Positions 42,290-46,699 of a stretch of DNA of 46,699 nucleotides are shown here, piece after piece (the stretch's first letter is position 1; every line of letters starts with the position of its first letter). This stretch comes from Myxococcaceae bacterium (GTDB lineage Bacteria; Myxococcota; Myxococcia; Myxococcales; Myxococcaceae), in assembly GCA_016793095.1 (NCBI GenBank), contig JAEUJQ010000074.1, positions 1 through 46,699 of the forward strand, in the 5' to 3' direction. The translations under genes were made by a program, and so were the position numbers. The notes beneath the pieces were generated by a model that ran no database searches, had not been told where the DNA came from, and saw only the letters and a program-made list of their open reading frames with translations.

Positions 42290-43243
42290 GTGAAGCACGA
42301 CCGTCAAGGCATCCTGCAGCACATCGGACGCACGCCGCTCGTTCCCTTGGAACGGATCGCACGCGGACTTCCCCTGCGCGTGCTGGTCAAGTGCGAGCAC
42401 TTGAATCCGGGTGGGTCCATCAAGGACCGCATCGCCCTCGCCATCGTGGAGGATGCAGAGGCTCGCGGCGCGCTGCGCGCTGGCATGACGCTGGTCGAGG
42501 CGACTGCCGGCAACACCGGCGTGGGCCTCGCCCTCGTCGCCGCAGCACGCGGCTACGACCTTGTCTGCGTGATGCCCGAGAAGATGTCGGTCGACAAGCG
42601 CGTCGCGCTCGCTTCGCTCGGCGCAAAGGTCGTGATCACGGCGAACGCACCGCCGGCGAGCCCGGAGAACTTCCGCAACGTCGCGCGCCGCATGGCCGAA
42701 GAAAACGGCTGGTTCCTCACCGACCAGTTCCGCAACTCTGCGAACGTTCGCGTCCACGAGGAGACGACCGGCGCGGAGATCCTCGAGCAGACCAACGGTT
42801 GCGTCGGCGCGTTCGTCGCGGGCGCGGGCACGGGCGGCACCTTGACGGGGGTCGGGCGTCGACTGAAGGCGGCGCTTCGCGGCGTCCGCGTGGTGCTCGC
42901 CGATCCTCTGGGCTCAGCGCTCGCCGACTGGGTCGAGACCGGCACGCTCGGCCCAGACGGCTCGTACGCTGTGGAGGGGATCGGCGGCAGCGATGTGCCC
43001 GAGAACCTGCACCGTGACGTCCTCGACAGCGCGGAGCGGGTCAGCGACGAAGAGAGCTTCGCGATGGTCAAGCGACTCGTACGCGAAGAAGGGCTCCTCG
43101 TGGGCGGCTCTGCTGGAACGAACGTCGTCGCCGCGTTGCGGCTCGCCGCGCGCGGCGGCCTCGACGGGCCGGTCGTGACGGTGCTGCCGGACTCGTGGGA
43201 CAGGTACCGGGCGAAGCCCTGGATGCAGGAGTGGGCGTCGTGA
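42290..43243 (+). CDS. Cysteine synthase / cystathionine beta-synthase-like PLP enzyme
   Basis: 317 residues from GTG 42290, placed 5 bases after a GAGG motif; the sequence before it belongs to the transposase remnant. It is a fold-type II PLP enzyme. The PLP lysine is Lys45 in NPGGSIKDR. TAGNTGVGLAL is the substrate-binding loop, GAGTGGTLTGVGRR the phosphate-binding loop, and VGGSAGTNVVAAL lies near the end. It would catalyse beta-replacement on an activated serine, making cysteine or cystathionine. No regulatory CBS domain is present. It is first in a three-gene operon, overlapping the methyltransferase gene by 4 bases. Confidence 0.85.
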   Translation: MKHDRQGILQHIGRTPLVPLERIARGLPLRVLVKCEHLNPGGSIKDRIALAIVEDAEARGALRAGMTLVEATAGNTGVGLALVAAARGYDLVCVMPEKMSVDKRVALASLGAKVVITANAPPASPENFRNVARRMAEENGWFLTDQFRNSANVRVHEETTGAEILEQTNGCVGAFVAGAGTGGTLTGVGRRLKAALRGVRVVLADPLGSALADWVETGTLGPDGSYAVEGIGGSDVPENLHRDVLDSAERVSDEESFAMVKRLVREEGLLVGGSAGTNVVAALRLAARGGLDGPVVTVLPDSWDRYRAKPWMQEWAS

Positions 43244-43941
43244 CCGAACCGGTGGTGGCGGCGAGCACCTACGCTCGGTGGCGACAGACGACCCTCGGCG
43301 AGATCACCGAGCGTGTCGAGGAGCGTGTGGTCTTCGACCTCGCCGGATCGCTGCGCGCCCGCAGCGTGCTCGACGTCGGGACCGGCGACGGCACCTACGC
43401 CATCGAAGCCGCTCGCCGAGGCGCGAAGGTCACTGGCATCGACGTGGACCCTGCCATGCTCGCAGCGGCTCGCTCGCGCTCGGAGTCTTCGGGCGTCTCT
43501 GTCGCGCTTCGCGAGGCGCGTGCCGAGGAACTGCCCTTCGATGACGGCGCCTTTGACGTGGTCCTCGCGGTCACGGTGCTGTGCTTCGTTTCCGACGCTC
43601 GAGGAGCCGTGCGCGAGATGGCGCGGGTCCTCGCGCCGGGCGGGCGCCTCGTGCTCGGTGAGTTGGGTCGCTTTAGCGTCTGGGCCGCGGAGCGGCGCGT
43701 GCGCGGCTGGCTCGGCGCGTCGACGTGGAAGCGCGCTCGCTTCTGGTCGCAGCGTGAACTTGCGGAACTCGCGCGCGATGCGGGGCTTCACGTGGTCGAA
43801 ACGCGCGGCTCGATCTTCTACCCGCCGCTCGATGTGGCTGCTCGGCTCGGAGCTTCGCTCGAACCGCTCCTCACCAGGCTTCGTGCGCCAGGGGCTGCGT
43901 TCCTCTCGCTCGCCGCGGGCAAACCAGAGTCTCAATCATGA
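43240..43941 (+). CDS. Class I SAM-dependent methyltransferase
   Basis: 233 residues from GTG 43240, which overlaps the stop of the previous gene (GTGA). SVLDVGTGDGTYAIEAARRG is the SAM-binding motif I, VTGIDVDPAMLAAAR motif II, LPFDDGAFDVVLAVTVLCFV and RVLAPGGRLVLGEL motifs IV and V. This is the UbiE/ArsM-like class. The acceptor is not evident. A cysteine pair typical of arsenite methyltransferases is not seen. The operon suggests a sulfur, selenium or metalloid thiol substrate, by inference only. Its stop overlaps the next ATG by 4 bases. Confidence 0.85.
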   Translation: MTEPVVAASTYARWRQTTLGEITERVEERVVFDLAGSLRARSVLDVGTGDGTYAIEAARRGAKVTGIDVDPAMLAAARSRSESSGVSVALREARAEELPFDDGAFDVVLAVTVLCFVSDARGAVREMARVLAPGGRLVLGELGRFSVWAAERRVRGWLGASTWKRARFWSQRELAELARDAGLHVVETRGSIFYPPLDVAARLGASLEPLLTRLRAPGAAFLSLAAGKPESQS

Positions 43942-45077
43942 TGAACGACCCCATCTACCTCGACCACAACGCGACGACGCCGCTCCTGCCCGAGGTCGTC
44001 GACGCGATGCTGCCGTACCTGCGCGAGCACTTCGGCAACCCTTCGAGCGGGCACGTGTACGGCGCGAGAGCCCGTGCGGCGGTCGCTCACGCGCGCGAGC
44101 AGGTCGCCGCGCTCCTCGGCTGCGACGCGGACGAGATCGTTTTCACGTCGGGCGGCACGGAGGCGAACAACCTCGCCATCCGCGGCGTGACGGAGGCGCT
44201 CGAGCAGAAGAGCCACGTCGTCACGACCGTCATCGAACACCCGGCGACGGCGCGGCCGTGCGCGTGGCTCGAGAAGCACGAGCGCAGCGTCACCCGCATC
44301 GGCGTTGACGCTGATGGTCGCGCGCGCGTGGACGCCGCCCAGGCAGCCATCGACGCAGACACCGCGCTCGTCACCGTGATGCACTCGAACAACGAGACCG
44401 GCGTGCTGCAGCCCGTTGCTGAGTTCGCTCAGCTCGCACACGCCGCGGGCGCACTCGTTCACACAGACGCCGCGCAGTCACTTGGGAAGGTTCCGGTGCG
44501 CGTTCGAGAGCTCGGCGTCGACCTGCTCTCGGTGGCAGGCCACAAGCTCTACGCGCCGAAGGGCGTCGGCGCGCTCTACGTGAAGCGTGGCACGCCGCTC
44601 GTCCCCTTCGCGCTTGGCGCGAGCCACGAGCGCGGGCTGCGACCGGGCACCGAGAACGTCGCCTCGATCGTCGGACTCGGCGCGGCGTGCGAGGCGGTGG
44701 GGCGGGACCTGGACAGCGCTGCGGCTCGCGTGCAGCGCCTGCGTGACCTCTTGTGGGAGCGTCTCGCGGCCGGCGTCCCGGGCCTCGCCCTCAATGGGCA
44801 CCGCGAGCTGCGCCTGCCGAACACGCTCAACGTGCGCTTCCCGCGCGTCTCGGGCAACACCGTCCTCGAGGGCGCACCGGAGGTGGCCGCGTCCACGGGC
44901 TCCGCGTGTCACGAGGGGCACGAGAGCGCGTCCGCCGTCATTCTGGCGATGGGCGTCACGCCCGAGGAGGCGCTCGGCTCCATTCGACTCACACTCGGTC
45001 GCAGCACGACCGAGGACGAGGTCGTGCGCGCCGCCGACGCACTCGTCGGCTCGTGGCAGCGGCTCACCCGCGAATAG
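43938..45077 (+). CDS. Cysteine desulfurase (NifS/IscS-like)
   Basis: 379 residues, a typical length. YLDHNATTPLLPEVVDAMLP begins the family pattern. SGGTEANNLAIRG binds PLP, HSNNETGVLQP and HTDAAQSLGK follow, His202-Lys203 in AGHKLYAPKG carries the PLP lysine, and STGSACHEG places the active cysteine at 324. It removes sulfur from cysteine (or selenium from selenocysteine) as a persulfide. It overlaps the methyltransferase gene by 4 bases. Its TAG stop codon lies inside the hairpin at 45072-45103. Confidence 0.9.
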   Translation: MMNDPIYLDHNATTPLLPEVVDAMLPYLREHFGNPSSGHVYGARARAAVAHAREQVAALLGCDADEIVFTSGGTEANNLAIRGVTEALEQKSHVVTTVIEHPATARPCAWLEKHERSVTRIGVDADGRARVDAAQAAIDADTALVTVMHSNNETGVLQPVAEFAQLAHAAGALVHTDAAQSLGKVPVRVRELGVDLLSVAGHKLYAPKGVGALYVKRGTPLVPFALGASHERGLRPGTENVASIVGLGAACEAVGRDLDSAAARVQRLRDLLWERLAAGVPGLALNGHRELRLPNTLNVRFPRVSGNTVLEGAPEVAASTGSACHEGHESASAVILAMGVTPEEALGSIRLTLGRSTTEDEVVRAADALVGSWQRLTRE

Positions 45078-45103
45078 CCGCTTTCACACCAAAGCGGCTA
45101 TTC
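45072..45103. terminator. Bidirectional hairpin terminator shared by convergent genes
   Basis: GAATAGCCGCTTT and AAAGCGGCTATTC pair perfectly over 13 bases around a 6-base loop. The desulfurase stop (45075-45077) lies in the left arm and the chromate transporter stop (45102-45104) begins in the right arm. The arms include AAA/TTT runs, useful for stopping transcription in both directions. Confidence 0.75.
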
Positions 45104-46355
45104 ACGCCCCGAGCAGCCACTGCCCCGCAGCAGCGCTTGCGGCGACCACGAGCCACGGCGGCGCCTTCCAGTGCTCGAGCAGCCCGAAGGCAAGGAGCGC
45201 CGCGACGACGTCGCGCGGTCCGCGCACGCTCTCCGTGAAGACCGGGTTGTAGAGCGCCGCGAGCAGCACGCCGACGACCGCGGCGTTCGCACCGGCGAGC
45301 GCCGCCTGCGCCCAGCGCTTCGCTCGCAGCCGGTGCCAGAACGGGAGCGCCCCGCCGATGAGCAACCATGCGGGCAGGAAGATCCCCAGCAAGCACCAGA
45401 GCCCGTTGAGCCAGCTCGTGGGTCCGGGGCTCATCGCCGCCCCGAGGTATGCGGAGAACGCGAACATCGGCCCCGGCAGCGCCTGGGCGGCGCCGTAGCC
45501 CGCGAGGAACTGGTCGTCGGTGAGCCAGGCGCGCGGCACGAGCTCGGCGCGGAGGAGCGGGAGCACGACGTGGCCGCCGCCGAACACGAGCGAGCCCGAG
45601 CGGTAGAAGCTGTCGAAGATGGCGAGGTGGTGGGAGCCTGTCGCGGAGGCGAGCGCCGGAAGCGCGACGAGCAACGCGAAGAACGCGATGAGCGCCGCAG
45701 CAGCAGGGACGTGCCCGCGCGGCCCGGTCGTCCCGCCCGGCACAGCACCAACCGCGATTGTGTCGCGATACAGTCGCCAGCCCACGAGACCGCCGAAAGC
45801 GATGACGCCGAGCTGGGCGATTGCTCCAGGCATCGCGAGCAACACGGCCGCTGAGCCAATGCACAGCGAGATCCGCGCGCGATCGGTGCAGAGCTTCTTT
45901 CCCATGCCCCACACGGCCTGCGCGACGACCGCGACGGCCGCGAGCTTCAGGCCGTGCAGCCAGCCCGCGCCGTTCAAGTCCGAGGCGCGCGCGACACCGT
46001 ACGCGAACCCGATCATGAGCAACGCAGACGGCAGCGTGAAGCAGGTCGAGGCGATGAGTGCGCCGAGGAGTCCCGCGCGCTGCATGCCGAGGGCGAACAC
46101 GACCTGACTGCTCGCCGGGCCCGGAAGAAACTGGCACAGGGCGACCAGGTCGCCGTAGTGCGCGTCGTCCAGCCACTTCCGCTTCTCGACGAACTCGGCG
46201 CGGAGGTACCCGAGGTGCGCGATGGGGCCTCCGAACGAGAGACAGCCGAGCCGCAAGAACGCGCCCGCCACCTCGAGGAGGCTATGGGCGGTCGGTCGGT
46301 GCGGCTCGACCGGGGCCTCGTCCTCTCGACCGCGGCTGGACGTCGCGTCACTCAT
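45102..46355 (-). CDS. chrA: Chromate transporter (ChrA family, two-domain)
   Basis: 417 residues with two homologous halves, as in full-length CHR proteins. Half one has FLRLGCLSFGGPIAHLGYLR and LCQFLPGPASSQVVFALG. Half two has FYRSGSLVFGGGHVVLPLLR and GYGAAQALPGPMFAFSAYLG. These F/S-FGG and PGP motifs are diagnostic. About ten membrane helices are visible. ChrA exports chromate or related oxyanions, usually in response to sulfate-like toxic anions. The ATG at 46355 overlaps the stop of the MFS gene by 4 bases. It converges on the sulfur-enzyme operon through the shared hairpin. Confidence 0.9.
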   Translation of the reverse strand: MSDATSSRGREDEAPVEPHRPTAHSLLEVAGAFLRLGCLSFGGPIAHLGYLRAEFVEKRKWLDDAHYGDLVALCQFLPGPASSQVVFALGMQRAGLLGALIASTCFTLPSALLMIGFAYGVARASDLNGAGWLHGLKLAAVAVVAQAVWGMGKKLCTDRARISLCIGSAAVLLAMPGAIAQLGVIAFGGLVGWRLYRDTIAVGAVPGGTTGPRGHVPAAAALIAFFALLVALPALASATGSHHLAIFDSFYRSGSLVFGGGHVVLPLLRAELVPRAWLTDDQFLAGYGAAQALPGPMFAFSAYLGAAMSPGPTSWLNGLWCLLGIFLPAWLLIGGALPFWHRLRAKRWAQAALAGANAAVVGVLLAALYNPVFTESVRGPRDVVAALLAFGLLEHWKAPPWLVVAASAAAGQWLLGA

Positions 46356-46699
46356 CGGCGCGCTCCCTCGAGGCGACGAAGGCGAAGCCCGACGAAGAGA
46401 AGCAGCGGCACTGCCGCGAGCTGCGTGACGACTGAGAAAACGACCAGCGCCGTCATGGACCTCTCGTACAGCCAGCCCATCGTCGCGCTCCCGATCCACC
46501 ACGCGAGCCCGAAGAACGCGAAGAAGAGGCCGTAGGCGCGGCCGCGCTCCTCCTTCGGGACGAGCTTCGCGACGGCTGCCTTGAAGATCGAGTCCTGCGC
46601 GCCCATGCCGACGGACCAGCAGGCGGCGCCGACGACCATCAGCGAGGTCGAGGGTACGAGGAAGACGAGCGGCGCAAACAGCGCGGAGATGACCGTCGT
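46352..46699 (-). CDS. MFS transporter, C-terminal part (start outside window)
   Basis: About 115 residues are visible, and the frame is open to the right edge. APLVFLVPST leads into a helix, then GMGAQDSIFKAAVAKLVPKE, RGRAYGLFFAFFGLAWWIGS and GWLYERSMTALVVFSVVTQL. This is the second-half loop and final helices of a major facilitator, similar to drug or unknown-solute MFS proteins. It ends RLEGARR. It is translationally coupled to the chromate transporter (ATGA overlap). The substrate is not readable. Confidence 0.75.
   Translation of the reverse strand, partial: TTVISALFAPLVFLVPSTSLMVVGAACWSVGMGAQDSIFKAAVAKLVPKEERGRAYGLFFAFFGLAWWIGSATMGWLYERSMTALVVFSVVTQLAAVPLLLFVGLRLRRLEGARR

Overview
The window looks like chromosome from a myxobacterium (phylum Myxococcota, probably suborder Cystobacterineae). 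The evidence is very high G+C, many short lipoprotein signal peptides, cysteine-rich and Ig-repeat secreted proteins, and two proteins ending in a MYXO-CTERM-like tail (Cys motif, hydrophobic helix, Arg cluster). Family calls below come from reading motifs by eye; no database search was run.

Layout. (1) 1-12.9 kb, core-like: the 3' part of an Ig-repeat surface protein, an AI-2E-type permease, a PQQ-dependent sugar dehydrogenase-like lipoprotein, a PAQR/hemolysin III membrane protein, a two-gene PIN-domain module, a POTRA plus beta-barrel outer-membrane protein, a dimethylglycine/sarcosine dehydrogenase-like FAD enzyme, a tandemly repeated relic sequence and a cysteine-rich lipoprotein. (2) 12.9-16.1 kb: a tRNA-like locus whose 3' half lies upstream of its matching 5' half, a lipoprotein/small-protein pair and a VanY-like peptidase with cysteine-rich repeats. 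(3) 16.1-27.5 kb, minus strand: two overlapping MuiA-like (DUF4139) genes, an HME-type RND pump, an EF-hand-like protein with its own terminator, a membrane-fusion protein, a TolC-family channel and a conserved hypothetical; together these look like a tripartite efflux locus. (4) 27.6-31.5 kb: a DUF1851 protein with a basic tail, an archaeal-type S-adenosylmethionine synthetase and a matrixin-like metalloprotease.

(5) 31.8-42.3 kb is an accessory island. It starts with an IS66 element (tnpA, tnpB, tnpC) that cuts an older gene, followed by a mosaic of IS3-like and IS21-like remnants. The cargo has lower G+C: an unknown protein, a degenerate response-regulator receiver, a small lipoprotein and a large beta-propeller lipoprotein. 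It ends in IS91-like, HTH and IS66 remnants. (6) 42.3-46.7 kb: a tightly overlapped operon of a cysteine-synthase-like PLP enzyme, a SAM methyltransferase and a cysteine desulfurase converges on a chromate transporter and an MFS transporter. A perfect hairpin between them contains parts of both stop codons.

The most unusual item is the tRNA-like locus at 13088-13161. The T arm and 3' acceptor strand precede the 5' acceptor strand, D arm and anticodon arm, and all four helices can form without a mismatch. This suggests a circularly permuted or two-piece tRNA, or an odd relic of tandem tRNA genes.
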